Below are positions 33,441 to 44,054 of a stretch of DNA of 64,000 nt, piece by piece (position 1 is the first letter of the stretch; each line of letters begins with the position of its first letter). Source of the stretch: Closterium sp. NIES-65 (taxonomy: Eukaryota; Streptophyta; Zygnematophyceae; Desmidiales; Closteriaceae); NCBI GenBank assembly GCA_948144175.1, contig CANXME010000418.1:1301001-1365000 (forward strand), given 5' to 3'. A model generated the notes under the pieces. The model was not told the origin of the DNA. It saw nothing but the letters and a program-made list of their open reading frames with translations, and did not search any database. The translations under genes were made by a program, and so were the position numbers.

Positions 33441-35170
33441 TCCTGGACGGACCCGGACGGAACTGGACGGACGTAGACGGACCTGAACTAAGCCTCGAGA
33501 TGAGACGCTAGTTCTGACGCGACTGCGCTACTACCCTCGCGACTCTAAACTCAGGGCTGAGCCGACGCCCTAAAACGGCACTAGCTAAAGCCATAGTGAC
33601 ATCTCGGGGCGAGCTCTACGCAAGCCCCAGCGCAGGAGAGCGTTGGAAGGAAGCAGCAGCTGCACGTAACCTCAACACAAACATGAAAGCTTCTCAGTTT
33701 GGTTCAGAAATACCAATGAATCCGACTCTTTCTAGCTGGCTTTCCTCATGAGTCGTGACCATGGTGTTGTGGGTCCAATGAGCAGTGATGTGATAGACCA
33801 ACAGAAGAGTGGCTCCTCCATCCATAACTCTTCTCCCCTACTACTCACCTCGCCGTAACTCCGACAAACCTCGGGGTTTGTTCTCACTGGGATTGGTTGG
33901 GAGGGGGAAACGGCTGGTGGGGCTAGGGTTTCGCCACGGGCCTCCTCCACTTCTCTCATTCATCCCTCCTCTCCCCTCTCCCCTCTCCCCTCTCCCATCT
34001 CTCCGCTCCACTTGCGTTTGTCGGCTCCGCTCCGTTACCTACAGTTGAACTTCTTCTGTCTGTTTCATGACTTTCCCGTCCATTCAGCTGACACTCAGCC
34101 GGCTTCCGTCAGACTTCGCGGATCCATCCATCCAACCACACATACTGTAGGACTTTGTTTGTCGCCGCACTGAATTTGCAGTCTGCCCGGCCACGAAAGG
34201 TTTCGTCTCGGGACTGATCAGCGCCTGGCGAAAGAGACGCAAACTAAGGGCTGATGTTGTCAGTGCCCTCACGAGTCGCACGGTCACGCGCGAGACGACA
34301 GGTTATTGGTTGATCAAAAAGCGAGCTTATGATTGGATATCTCTTCATACCATGCGAACCATCCCATGGTTGGTGCAGAAAAGCTCGCAAGGGGATGCCA
34401 GAAGCAGTCAAGCATCTGTGCTGCAATTGTAATAAACAAACACTTCAAAAATGGTTTTACTTCACCACATACCAAGCAGAAACCTCACCCTCAAAATAGG
34501 CCTTGAAGACAAGAACCAATGAAAGAGCTTTCGGCTCAGAAATGGTGACAGGGAGCTATAAAAGCATAACAAAACCAGCTCAAACATTTGGGTGATGCAA
34601 TCTCTTGCAGTTCTTTTGGTGTACATTTGTACATGCATTTGTTGTTGGTCCTTGGTATGTTACAGTAGTAGGGAAAGTGGAAAGTGGTACGGTAAGAGGG
34701 GGATAAAGGGGGGTGAGGGGGAGTGGAATGGGGGCTTTAAGGGCATCGTTGCTCATTCTTGTTGTAGATTGCTCATCGTCAAACAGCCCAAGAAACTAGG
34801 AGGCAACACACAAGCATACATTCTGTTCAATGAGGCGCAAGTTTCACAAGCTAAAGGAGGTTGGCAGCACTAACTACACACATACATGGTAACCGCCCCT
34901 AACAAACGAGAACAAAGAGCTCCCTACGCTAAACAGCATTGCACCAAGCTACAGTTGCAGAACCTACCGACACCAAGTCCAGCATCAAGCCTCCACTGGT
35001 GGCCTAATCGATACCATTATTGTGTAATGGCACAAAGCAAGGCAATCCAGCCACCTCGCCTCAAGCACACACCCTTGGCTCAACCTCTTCCCCCTGTTGC
35101 TCCGTTTGCTCCTCCTGTTGCTCTCCCACTTGCTCCTCGCTCCAACTCATCAAATCAGACTCTCCCAAGC
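33441..35170. other. Intergenic region upstream of NOP14
   Basis: Likely holds the NOP14 promoter near 33,450-33,700. Contains a CCTCTCCC run (33,964-34,000). No gene is supported. Confidence 0.5.
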
Positions 35171-35640
35171 TCAACCGCACAGCACCAATCAGTTCTTCTC
35201 CTGCCCCTCACAAAACCTTCAACACTCATGCTGTCCCCTCTTGTACCCCTCGCCCTCTCCCCCCCCCCCCCCCCCCCACCACTTCAGCTCTCTTGGGACT
35301 CCACTTCACTCAGCTCACCTCAACCGCACAACACCGCTCTGTCCTTCTCCTGCTCCTCTCCTTAGTGCCCCTCGCCCTCCCCCTCCATCTCATGGGACTC
35401 CAGGTTACTCAGTTCAGGGGGGATGAGTGACACTGCCACCCTAAACCCTGTGCACCCTGCTCTCAGCTCAGCTCAACTCATCTCATCTCATCTCATCTGA
35501 GCTCTGCGCCACAGCACCACCATTCGCTGCACATGCTCCTTCTGCTCCTTCTGCCTCCCCCTCCAGCTCGTGTGATTCCAGCTCGCTCAGCTCAGCGGGG
35601 ATGAATTTTCCAAACGACACCCCCGCCCCTGCACCTCTCA
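35170..35640 (-). repeat. Tandem echoes of the 3' end of the giant acidic gene
   Basis: Segments at about 35,170-35,215, 35,318-35,432 and 35,527-35,640 repeat the gene's last ~130 bases (35,648-35,780), coding SFGKFIPAELSELESHELEG, in decreasing quality. Each ends near CTCAACCGCACAGCACC or a close form. Confidence 0.8.
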
Positions 35641-35647
35641 GCCCAGC

Positions 35648-38600
35648 TCAACCGCACAGCACCACTCCCTTATCCTGCTCTTCCCCTTTGTGCCCCTCCG
35701 CCTCGCCCTCCCCCTCCAGCTCGTGGGACTCCAGCTCGCTCAACTCAGCGGGGATGAATTTCCCAAACGACACTCCCGCCTTGTGCACCCTGCGCCGCCT
35801 CCGCCCTGCCCTCTGCTTCTGCTCCTTTTGCGCTGGTGTAGAGGCAGCACTGGTTGCTGCTTCTTGTCCGGTGCTCTCCAACTCGCCCCCATGTGAACCC
35901 TCCTCTGAGAATTCCTCTGAATCTTCCCACGAGCCTTCCTCTGACCCCACTTCCTCCCACTCTCCATCCTCGGACACCGCCTCTTCATCCTTCTCCATAC
36001 CTCCATCTCCCATCACTCTCTCCTCTTCAATCCTCATGTGAGGCGAATCATGTGCACTCGAATCTTCTTCTCCACTTCTGCTCTCCTCAATCTCCTCCCC
36101 AGATCCCTCTGAACCGTTTGCAACACCCTCCTCAATAGCCTCTCCTTCCTCTCCCTCTCCCACTCCCTCACCCTCTCCCTCTTCACCTCCCTCACTCACT
36201 TCCTCCCCACCCTCCCCCTCACTCATAGTGTAAGACAGTTCCTCCTCCACCTCTTCATACTCCTCCTGAACATCCTCGTACTCCTCATCACTCCCCAAGC
36301 TCACATCATCACCATACTCACTCCCCTCCTCCCCACCCACACTCACATCCTCACGTTCCTCAGCACCCCCCTCCCATTCCCCATCCTCGTTATTGTGTTC
36401 CTCACTTCCAGATCCATGTTCTCCCTCCGCCTCTTTCCCCTCCTCTCCCCTGCTTCCCTCTCCATCCTCACTCCCCACTCCTACCTCACCGTCCTCTCCG
36501 TCCCTCTCCATGCCTCCCACACTCTCCTGTCCCTCCTCCTTCACCTCCCCCTTTTCCCCACCATCCAACGTATCCTCCTCGCCCACACTCTCCGCGCCCA
36601 CACTCTCCTCTCCTACAATCCCCTCTTCCACCTCCCCCTCCTCCCCACCATCATCAAGGTAACCATTATCATCCAGCATCTTTTCCCGCTCATCCTCCGA
36701 TAATATCTCCTCCACCTCCTCCCCTTCCCCCTCGCCCTCCAATATATCAACTTCCTCCTCTTCTTCTCCCTCCTCCCCACCCTCTCCCCCGTCCTCCTCT
36801 TCCAACTCCTCCACTACTTCATACGCTTCCTCTCCTTCCTCCTCTTCATACTCTTCCCCTTCCTCCTGTTCTTCCCCACTTTCTGCCACCTCCTCCTCTC
36901 CCTCCTCTCCCTGCTCTCCCTCCTCTCCCACTCCCTCCTCTCTCTCCTCGTCTTCATACACGAACTCAACGATCTCCTCCCCTTCCTCGAGATCCTCCTC
37001 GTTCACATACTCATAGATCACTCCCTCCTCTTCCTCCTCTTCTCCCTCTTCCTCTTCCTCCTCTTCTCCCTCCTCTTCCTCCTCTTCTCCCTCCTCTTCC
37101 CTCTCGCCCTCCTCTAGTTGCACTCCTTCCTCCGTCGCTTCCTCCATCTTCTTCCTGTCTTCAGGATCCTGCTCATTAGCATACTCGTATATAACTCCCT
37201 CCTCTCCCTCCTTTACCTCCTCTCCCTCCTCCTGCGCTACCTCTTCCCCGTCGTCTGCCTGTGCTTCTTCCATCACCTCCTCTTCTTTCTCCCCGTCCTC
37301 GAGATCCTCTTCGTTCACGTACTCGTATATCACTCCCTCTTCGTCCTCCTCATCTACCTCTTCCTCCTCGCCCTCCTCTTCCTTCTCGTCCGCTCCCTCC
37401 TCTTCCTCCTCCTTTACCTCTCCCTCTTCCTCCGCTCCCTCCTCTTCCACCTCTTCTGCCTGTGCTTCCAATACCTCCTCTTCTTCCTCCACTTCAACTC
37501 CCTCTTCCCTCGCTCCCTCGTCCTCCTCCTCATGCCCCTCTCCCTCCTTCACCTCCTCGCCCTCCATTTCCTCCTTCTCTTCAGTTTCCTCTCCCTCTGC
37601 TTCGTCCATTTCCTCCACTTCCACTTCCTCCCCTACTTCCGAATTCCCCTCACTCACATACTCATACACCACCTCCACCTCCTCTCCCTCCTCGCCCTCC
37701 TCTCCCTTCACCTCCACCTCCTCATCCTCTCTTTCCTCCTCAGCTACCTCCTGGTGCTCCTCTCTCTCTACTCCTTCCTCCACACTCTCCTCAGCCCCAC
37801 CGCTCTCTTCCTCCACACCAGCTTCGTCCTCACCCGTCGTCTCCCCACTCTCCTCTTCACTTCCCTCCTCACTTTCCTCCTCACTCCCTTCCTCCTTCCC
37901 CCCTGCGCCTAATCCAGCGTCCTCTGCCAGCCTGTCACATGCTTCCGGACTTCCTACCACGTCGACACCACTTGACACATCAGCTCCTTCTGCCACATCA
38001 GCACAACTTGACACATCCGCATCTTCAGCCACGTCGGCTCCTTCTGTCACGTCTGCACCGTCGGCCACATCAGCAGCATCAAGGACGGTTCCCGCCAGGT
38101 CAGCGCTCCCTGCCACGTCTGTTGTCTCATCCCTTCTCTCCTTAACGTGTCCCTCTCCACCCATCACACTCCCCTCATCGCTGCACGAAGGGGAAATGCA
38201 CGAAGCAGCATCGTCCTTCCCCTCAAATCTCTCCACACCACTCAACTCCACACTCTCCTGCACTCCTTTTCCCTTCTGTCCCTCCTCTTCTTCCTCCTGT
38301 GCCTCTTCCACACTCTCAGCACTCTCCTCACACACTACTATACCCGCGTCCTCACATGCACCATTCAGTTCACTTTCTGCCTCTTCTGATTTCACTATTT
38401 CTTCTGCTTCTTCACTGTTTGTTTCAGCTCCCTCCTCGGTATCAATCCCTTCCTCCTCTTCCCTCTCTACCTTCTCCTCCGTCTCTTCCCTCGCTTCCAT
38501 TTCCTCCTCCTCCCTCGCTTCAATGCCCTCTTCCCTCTCATCCTCGCTTTCTCCTTCACTCTTCAAACTCGCTTCCTCTTCCCACTCACTCCCGCACTCA

Positions 38601-41600
38601 CTCTCAGCAGCTTCCTCTCCCGCGTTCCTTTCACCTCCCTCCTCCCCATCCTCGTTCTCTCCCTCATTCTCCAGACTGCCCTCCTCTCCCTTCTCACTCC
38701 CACACTCACTCTCGCCAACTTCCCCTCCATCACTACCACCACACTCCTCAATCTCCTCCTCAATTTCCACTCTCTCGCCCTCATCTTTTTCTCTCTCCTC
38801 CCTCTCATCCTCGCTCTCACCAACTTCCCCTCCATCACTACCACCGCACTCCTTGATCTCCGCTTCTCTCTCCTCCTCACTCTCCTCCCTCTCCTCACCC
38901 TCTTCCCTCTCCTCCTCACTCTCCACCCTCTCATCCTCACTCTCATCCTCATTTTCTTCTCTCTCCTCCCTCTCATCCTCACTCTCACTTCCGCTCCTCA
39001 CACTCACACCCTCACTCGCCTCACTCACTGACCCAATATCGCTCCCACACTCACTCCCACTCTCGCTCCTACACTCACTCCCACTCTCGCTTCTACTCTC
39101 ACTCCCACACTCACTGCCCCTCTCACTCACACTCCCCTCATCTCTCTCCCTCTCACTCTCATACTCACTTCCACATTCACTGCCAAATTCCCTCTCCTCC
39201 TCTCCCTCACTTCCATACGCCTCCCCACCATGCCCATCCTCATCACACTCGTTGTCGCTCGCACTCTCACTACCCTCTTCCACAACCTCCGCTTCTTCCC
39301 TTGCGTCCTCATGCTCCTCCTCATGCTGCTCATACTCCTCTTCCTCCTCCCTCTCCTCCAAAATCTCTACCACCTCCATTCCCTCCTCCAGCTCCTCCCC
39401 TTCCTCCAACTCAATCACCTCTACCTCCTCTTCCACCTCCTCTCCCTCCTCTTCCACCTCCTCTCCCTCCTCTTCCACCACCTCTTCCTCCTCACTAGTC
39501 TCCTCAACACCATCGTCACTACGAGCCATCACCACCAGCGGAGGCAGAGCAAGCATCCATGCTTCCATCTCAGCATCACACACACTCGCTGCTGCTCTTG
39601 CTCCTGCTGCTGCCGCTCCCCCTCCTCCCCCTCCAGTTTCCACCTCACTCACTCTCCCCACTCCGCTTCCCCCGACCGCTCCGCTTCCCCCGGTCCCTCC
39701 GCGCGTGAGCGCCCTCCGCACCCCCTCAACCAGCATCTGCGCCTCCATCCACTCCTGAAGCTCCAATATCTCGTTCACCTCCTCTTCCGCCTCTCCCTCC
39801 CCCTCATACTCCCCCTCGTCCCAGAACGCTTTCCGCGCTCCCTCTCTCCTCTCTCCGCCCTCCTCCTCCTCCTCGTCTTCATCCGCTTCCCCTTCTCCCC
39901 CTTCTTCCTCCCCCCGGCTTCCCGACTCCCCCCCTTCCGCATGCCGCTTCTCCTCCGCCTTCCCCCCAATCCCCAGCGCGGCGATCTTGGCGGCAGCGGC
40001 GGCAGCAATGGCGGCCGCAGCAGCCGCTTTAGACGACGACTTGGGCGCCTTCCCCTTGCCTGTCGCGGATAAGGAGTCGGCAACAGAACCAGAAGCATCC
40101 GCAGCAGCGGCAGAAGCAACAGCAAGGGCAGAAACAGCGGAAACAGCAGCGGCAGAAGCGGCAACAGCAGCAGCGGCAGAAGCAACAGCAGGGGCAGAAG
40201 CAGCGGAAACTGCGGTAACAGCGGGGACTGCAGGGGTTGCGGGAGGAGCAGGGGCATCACGGCAGGGAAGGGGAGGAGAAGCAGGAGCGGCAGCAGCAGC
40301 GAGCAGAACCACCCCATCCATGGCCGCTTCTCCATCCGTCGCCGTATCTCCCGCTTCCGCGCTTCGAAGCGCCTCCAAACCATTCTCAATCTCCATACCT
40401 CCCATGCTCGCAAACAAAGCAGCAGGAGGAGCACTAGTGGTGGTGGTGCCTGCTGACGTGGCTGCTGACGTGGGAGCCCAGCAAGACGGGCTCGCTTCGT
40501 TAAACGTCACCGCGTCGCCTTCATCCAAGCTCAATAACGCGTATCCCTTCCCACCGCCAATGCCACCTCCAACACTGCTGCCGGCACCTGTATCATCACC
40601 GTTACTGTCACTGTTCCCGTTACTGCTACCGTTACTGTTACCGCCGCCACTGCCTAAGCCAATCAGCTGGCTCAGCCGGCTAGTGAAGCTCATGCTCGCC
40701 AACCCCCCGGGTGGAGCGGCTGTAGCAGCAGCGGTTGTAGCAGCGGCAGTAGCTGAAACATCAGCAGCAGCGGTGGCATGCGAAGCGCCATTTGTTTCAG
40801 CGAGTTTGCTCAAAGCTCTATTCAGAGCAGCAGACGAAGGCTCCTTAGTGGAGCTCTCGCTATAATCACACCCCACTTCCCTGCGCGACCCGTGCTTGGT
40901 GTCCAGCAAATAAAGCGGCTCGTCGAACTCGTTACTGTCATCCTCTTTAATGTTCTCAAATCCATTCTCCCCTCCTTTCCCCTCCTTGGCCCGTGAGCCG
41001 TCGATGCCCTCCGATTCGGCATCGTAGCCGTTGATCGAACGGTTGGAGCTGCCTGATGACGTGGAGACGAAGTAGGATGACGTGGAGTGAAATTCTGGTC
41101 CCGTGAACACCTGTGCTGAAGCGAGAGAAAGCGTGGGCGGCAGTGACACAGGTTTGGGCGGTTGCGCTGTCGCTTCTGCGCGCGTCCATGAGAAGAGGTT
41201 CCCGAGAGAAAACGAGCTGCCACCGGCGGCGGATGTTGCGGCGCTATTCGCGGCGGAAGATGCGGCGCCAGGTACGGTGCTAGCCGCGTTCGCCGCTGCC
41301 TCTGCCTTTGCTACTTCATCCGAATTTTCCGCGAAGTCGTGAGAAGACATCAAAAGAGATGCATGAGGCAGAGAAGGAGTAACTCCACCGTCGAACGCGG
41401 CGCGGCTTGCGGAGTGAGCGAAGGAATGCGCAGGGGAGGACTCGGGTGCCTGCCAAGTCACATCTGCCACGTCTGATTGCGCTGACGTGGCTGCGGGCGG
41501 CAAGGGCTCGTCAATAACAGCATCCGCGCAACCGCTGGGAGGGGGCGAAAGAGAGCCGCGCGGAGGGCTCCAGGCGGAAGCCTTGAGCGCGTCTTCCGCG

Positions 41601-42991
41601 TAGTGATTATAACGAGCAGCGTGCGCAGAGCCACGTTTAGTCGATGACGAAAGAAGAGGCGCGTCATCGGAATCGGCAGCATCCGCAGCATCAGCAGTAG
41701 CGGATAGCGAGGCTGACAAAGACGAGGATACGGGGGAGGAGAACGAGGAGGCGGAGGTGGAAGGGGGAGAGGAGGAGGAAAAGGGGGAAGCGGAGGAGTG
41801 CAGTGCGGAGGAGGTGAGAAAGCAGCTAAACGACGGCTGGATGGAGGGGTGGCGAGCGGCGAACGCGGTGGGCGAATAGAGGACGATCGGGGTGGACGGT
41901 TCAGATGGCAGCTCCTCCAAAGGTTCGGACGGCGGCGAGGACGAAACACCCGCCATGACACTGTCCTGAGCGCCACTATCGAATGTGCTAGTAGCGAGCG
42001 GGATGGTCTGCGGTAAGGCAGCAACGAGGGGGTTAGGCGCGCGAGCAGGCGGAATGGGGAGTTTCGGAACGGGTAGCGCGACCGGGTTGCCCTGGCTGCG
42101 CGGGTTGAAATCCGCGGAGTCGTCGATTTCGTCCGTGCTGCTGCTGCTGGTTGCGCTGCGCGTGTGATTGTATCGGGCGCTCTCGCCAGCCTCGCTCGTA
42201 GCGCTCTTCAAGCTGAAGCCGGTGTACGGAGGGACAACGCCGCTAAACGGGTGTGACGTCATCGCCACGTCATTCGCGATACCGCCGTGACCGTAGGCCC
42301 CGGCCGTCACGTACCTGCTCCCGTAGTGCTGACGGCTAGCCGTCACGTCACAGCCGCCGCTGCTGCTGCTAGAGCAAACGGCGTCTGACAAGCTGCTTCC
42401 CCCGCTGCTCCGGCTCGCGCCGCTGCTGGCGCCGGGCATTGCGGCGCCCAAGCCGCGCGCGCCGGATCCGGTGGCCCGACTAATAGAGCCAGTGCCGCGG
42501 CTCGCGTAGTTGAAGAGGCTCGCGGACGAACGTGACGCGGACCAAACCGGGGGAGGAAGCTCCACGTGGTCGACTCTTACTGGTGCGTTCGCGACGGGTA
42601 AGTGCGGCTTGCCGACCACAGCGTGATACGCGGAGGGTAGCAGCTCCGACTCCTTATCGAACGGCGACTCATACGGACGCGTGCCTTCGCCGCGCCACGT
42701 GGCGTAAGACAACTGGCGCTGCTTCTGCAGGAGGAGAATCTGCTGCTCGCGCAATTTCTGCGCCTGCTCCGCTTCGAACGCCGCCTGTTCCTGCTTCTGC
42801 CGCAGCTGCTGAATCTCCTGCGTCTCCTCCACTCGCATCGCACGCAGTCGCTGTCGCATCTCGTCCAGGTCCTTGCTGAATCCGCCGATCTCCGCGCGAC
42901 GTCGCTCGCGCTCGCCGCGGTCTTCGAGGTAAAACTCCGCGGGCGACGGGCGGCCCCGCCGCCGCTCGCCGTAAGGCGCGTGGGAATACAT
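35648..42991 (-). CDS. Giant acidic low-complexity protein with N-terminal coiled coil, single exon
   Basis: Uninterrupted 2,447-residue frame from ATG at 42,991. I do not recognise a named family. Residues ~25-110 are a charged helix likely to form a coiled coil, sharing ERRRA and the DL-x(3)-RQR-(L/F)-R pattern with the neighbour at 44,055. Residues ~150-900 are Ser/Ala/Pro/Thr-rich, with an Ala run near 900-1,080. From ~1,090 to ~2,390 the protein is dominated by Glu, Gly, Ser and Asp. Within the acidic part a Tyr motif, V(I/V)YEYV(N/S)E, occurs four times. The end is basic (RAGRRRRRV) then SFGKFIPAELSEL. No signal peptide or membrane segment is seen. It is probably nuclear or cytosolic and largely disordered; the role is unknown. 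The neighbouring paralogue argues against an accidental frame. Confidence 0.72.
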   Translation of the reverse strand: MYSHAPYGERRRGRPSPAEFYLEDRGERERRRAEIGGFSKDLDEMRQRLRAMRVEETQEIQQLRQKQEQAAFEAEQAQKLREQQILLLQKQRQLSYATWRGEGTRPYESPFDKESELLPSAYHAVVGKPHLPVANAPVRVDHVELPPPVWSASRSSASLFNYASRGTGSISRATGSGARGLGAAMPGASSGASRSSGGSSLSDAVCSSSSSGGCDVTASRQHYGSRYVTAGAYGHGGIANDVAMTSHPFSGVVPPYTGFSLKSATSEAGESARYNHTRSATSSSSTDEIDDSADFNPRSQGNPVALPVPKLPIPPARAPNPLVAALPQTIPLATSTFDSGAQDSVMAGVSSSPPSEPLEELPSEPSTPIVLYSPTAFAARHPSIQPSFSCFLTSSALHSSASPFSSSSPPSTSASSFSSPVSSSLSASLSATADAADAADSDDAPLLSSSTKRGSAHAARYNHYAEDALKASAWSPPRGSLSPPPSGCADAVIDEPLPPAATSAQSDVADVTWQAPESSPAHSFAHSASRAAFDGGVTPSLPHASLLMSSHDFAENSDEVAKAEAAANAASTVPGAASSAANSAATSAAGGSSFSLGNLFSWTRAEATAQPPKPVSLPPTLSLASAQVFTGPEFHSTSSYFVSTSSGSSNRSINGYDAESEGIDGSRAKEGKGGENGFENIKEDDSNEFDEPLYLLDTKHGSRREVGCDYSESSTKEPSSAALNRALSKLAETNGASHATAAADVSATAAATTAAATAAPPGGLASMSFTSRLSQLIGLGSGGGNSNGSSNGNSDSNGDDTGAGSSVGGGIGGGKGYALLSLDEGDAVTFNEASPSCWAPTSAATSAGTTTTSAPPAALFASMGGMEIENGLEALRSAEAGDTATDGEAAMDGVVLLAAAAAPASPPLPCRDAPAPPATPAVPAVTAVSAASAPAVASAAAAVAASAAAVSAVSALAVASAAAADASGSVADSLSATGKGKAPKSSSKAAAAAAIAAAAAAKIAALGIGGKAEEKRHAEGGESGSRGEEEGGEGEADEDEEEEEGGERREGARKAFWDEGEYEGEGEAEEEVNEILELQEWMEAQMLVEGVRRALTRGGTGGSGAVGGSGVGRVSEVETGGGGGGAAAAGARAAASVCDAEMEAWMLALPPLVVMARSDDGVEETSEEEEVVEEEGEEVEEEGEEVEEEVEVIELEEGEELEEGMEVVEILEEREEEEEYEQHEEEHEDAREEAEVVEEGSESASDNECDEDGHGGEAYGSEGEEEREFGSECGSEYESERERDEGSVSERGSECGSESRSESGSECRSESGSECGSDIGSVSEASEGVSVRSGSESEDEREEREENEDESEDERVESEEEREEGEEREESEEEREAEIKECGGSDGGEVGESEDEREEREKDEGERVEIEEEIEECGGSDGGEVGESECGSEKGEEGSLENEGENEDGEEGGERNAGEEAAESECGSEWEEEASLKSEGESEDEREEGIEAREEEEMEAREETEEKVEREEEEGIDTEEGAETNSEEAEEIVKSEEAESELNGACEDAGIVVCEESAESVEEAQEEEEEGQKGKGVQESVELSGVERFEGKDDAASCISPSCSDEGSVMGGEGHVKERRDETTDVAGSADLAGTVLDAADVADGADVTEGADVAEDADVSSCADVAEGADVSSGVDVVGSPEACDRLAEDAGLGAGGKEEGSEEESEEGSEEESGETTGEDEAGVEEESGGAEESVEEGVEREEHQEVAEEEREDEEVEVKGEEGEEGEEVEVVYEYVSEGNSEVGEEVEVEEMDEAEGEETEEKEEMEGEEVKEGEGHEEEDEGAREEGVEVEEEEEVLEAQAEEVEEEGAEEEGEVKEEEEEGADEKEEEGEEEEVDEEDEEGVIYEYVNEEDLEDGEKEEEVMEEAQADDGEEVAQEEGEEVKEGEEGVIYEYANEQDPEDRKKMEEATEEGVQLEEGEREEEGEEEEEEGEEEEEEEGEEEEEEGVIYEYVNEEDLEEGEEIVEFVYEDEEREEGVGEEGEQGEEGEEEVAESGEEQEEGEEYEEEEGEEAYEVVEELEEEDGGEGGEEGEEEEEVDILEGEGEGEEVEEILSEDEREKMLDDNGYLDDGGEEGEVEEGIVGEESVGAESVGEEDTLDGGEKGEVKEEGQESVGGMERDGEDGEVGVGSEDGEGSRGEEGKEAEGEHGSGSEEHNNEDGEWEGGAEEREDVSVGGEEGSEYGDDVSLGSDEEYEDVQEEYEEVEEELSYTMSEGEGGEEVSEGGEEGEGEGVGEGEEGEAIEEGVANGSEGSGEEIEESRSGEEDSSAHDSPHMRIEEERVMGDGGMEKDEEAVSEDGEWEEVGSEEGSWEDSEEFSEEGSHGGELESTGQEAATSAASTPAQKEQKQRAGRRRRRVHKAGVSFGKFIPAELSELESHELEGEGEAEGHKGEEQDKGVVLCG

Positions 42992-44054
42992 GCTATGTCC
43001 TTACTCTGCTGAGAATTTCTACTATATCCTTCAGAATGTGAAATATGGTAAGTTTCCTTAAAACTAGACAGAGTACATTCGTGGAACCCTTGTTCCACGA
43101 GACAAGTGTTCCAAGTCTACACGACCGCGACTAGAGGAGAAGCTCCTGAACGTCACACTAAACCACGATGTGGAAGCTACGACACCACAGACTCAGAAGT
43201 CACCATAAAGGAAGTGGGATAACAAGGTGACAGAATAAATGAAATGCGCTGTGGTGCGGGCATGTGGGAGTGGTCAAGCATACCGATGGTGGGGATCAGC
43301 CTGGTTTGAGCCAGATTTGGGTACGGAGAGGAGATAGAATGGAACATCTCACATCGCAACAGGGGCAACAGGGTTGGGGAGGGCTGGATTTGGGAAGGGA
43401 AGGGACGGAAGGGAGGGGCGGAGGGGCAACAACGAGGGAGATGAAATCATGGATGGAGTGGAGTGGATTGGTTGGCTGCTTGCTTGCTTGTCGAAGCGCG
43501 GTCGCCCTCGACATTGAATCCGCGGTGCGTCAACGACGCCTGCTGTAACCACGAGCGCTTCGCATTACGAGTCGCTTGCCACGTCGAAGGGGCTCAGATG
43601 TGAAGGGACGTGGCTCCGAACTCTCACATGTGATTGTACAGAAAAAACCATAACGAGTTATTCTTCCCGACATGATTATGGGGCTAGTAGCATAGCAGAC
43701 ACTCGCAAAAACACCTCACCAATGGCTGTTCTGGTACACTTGCCTCTGTTATAAAAAAAATATCGTTTCCTTGGAAGTATACTTGGATATGTGTAATCTA
43801 AAGTATTGTATCGCGAATATTTATCGTTCCTTGTAATTCAGTCGCATTATACAGTTGAACATCGAGGAATCACATCATGAGACAAATTCACTGAGCTAAG
43901 AACTACATGAAGACTTGGTATCTTTCACTGGAAAACAGATAATTATGCAGATGTGTGACTGAGAAGTTCACACGCTCTTTGATGCGATCACTTAGTTCCA
44001 CGGTCCTCCTACGAGGAAATACTAATTTTAGCTACGTCGACCTCTAATCTTCCC
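42992..44054. other. Intergenic region between the two coiled-coil genes
   Basis: About 1.06 kb, AT-rich at 43,620-44,040. It probably holds the promoter of the giant acidic gene and the 3' end of its small neighbour. No gene is supported. Confidence 0.5.

Noticed and set aside
38196-39758. 520-codon Ser-rich frame on the plus strand
   Set aside because: A shadow of the acidic GAG/GAA codons of the giant minus-strand gene.
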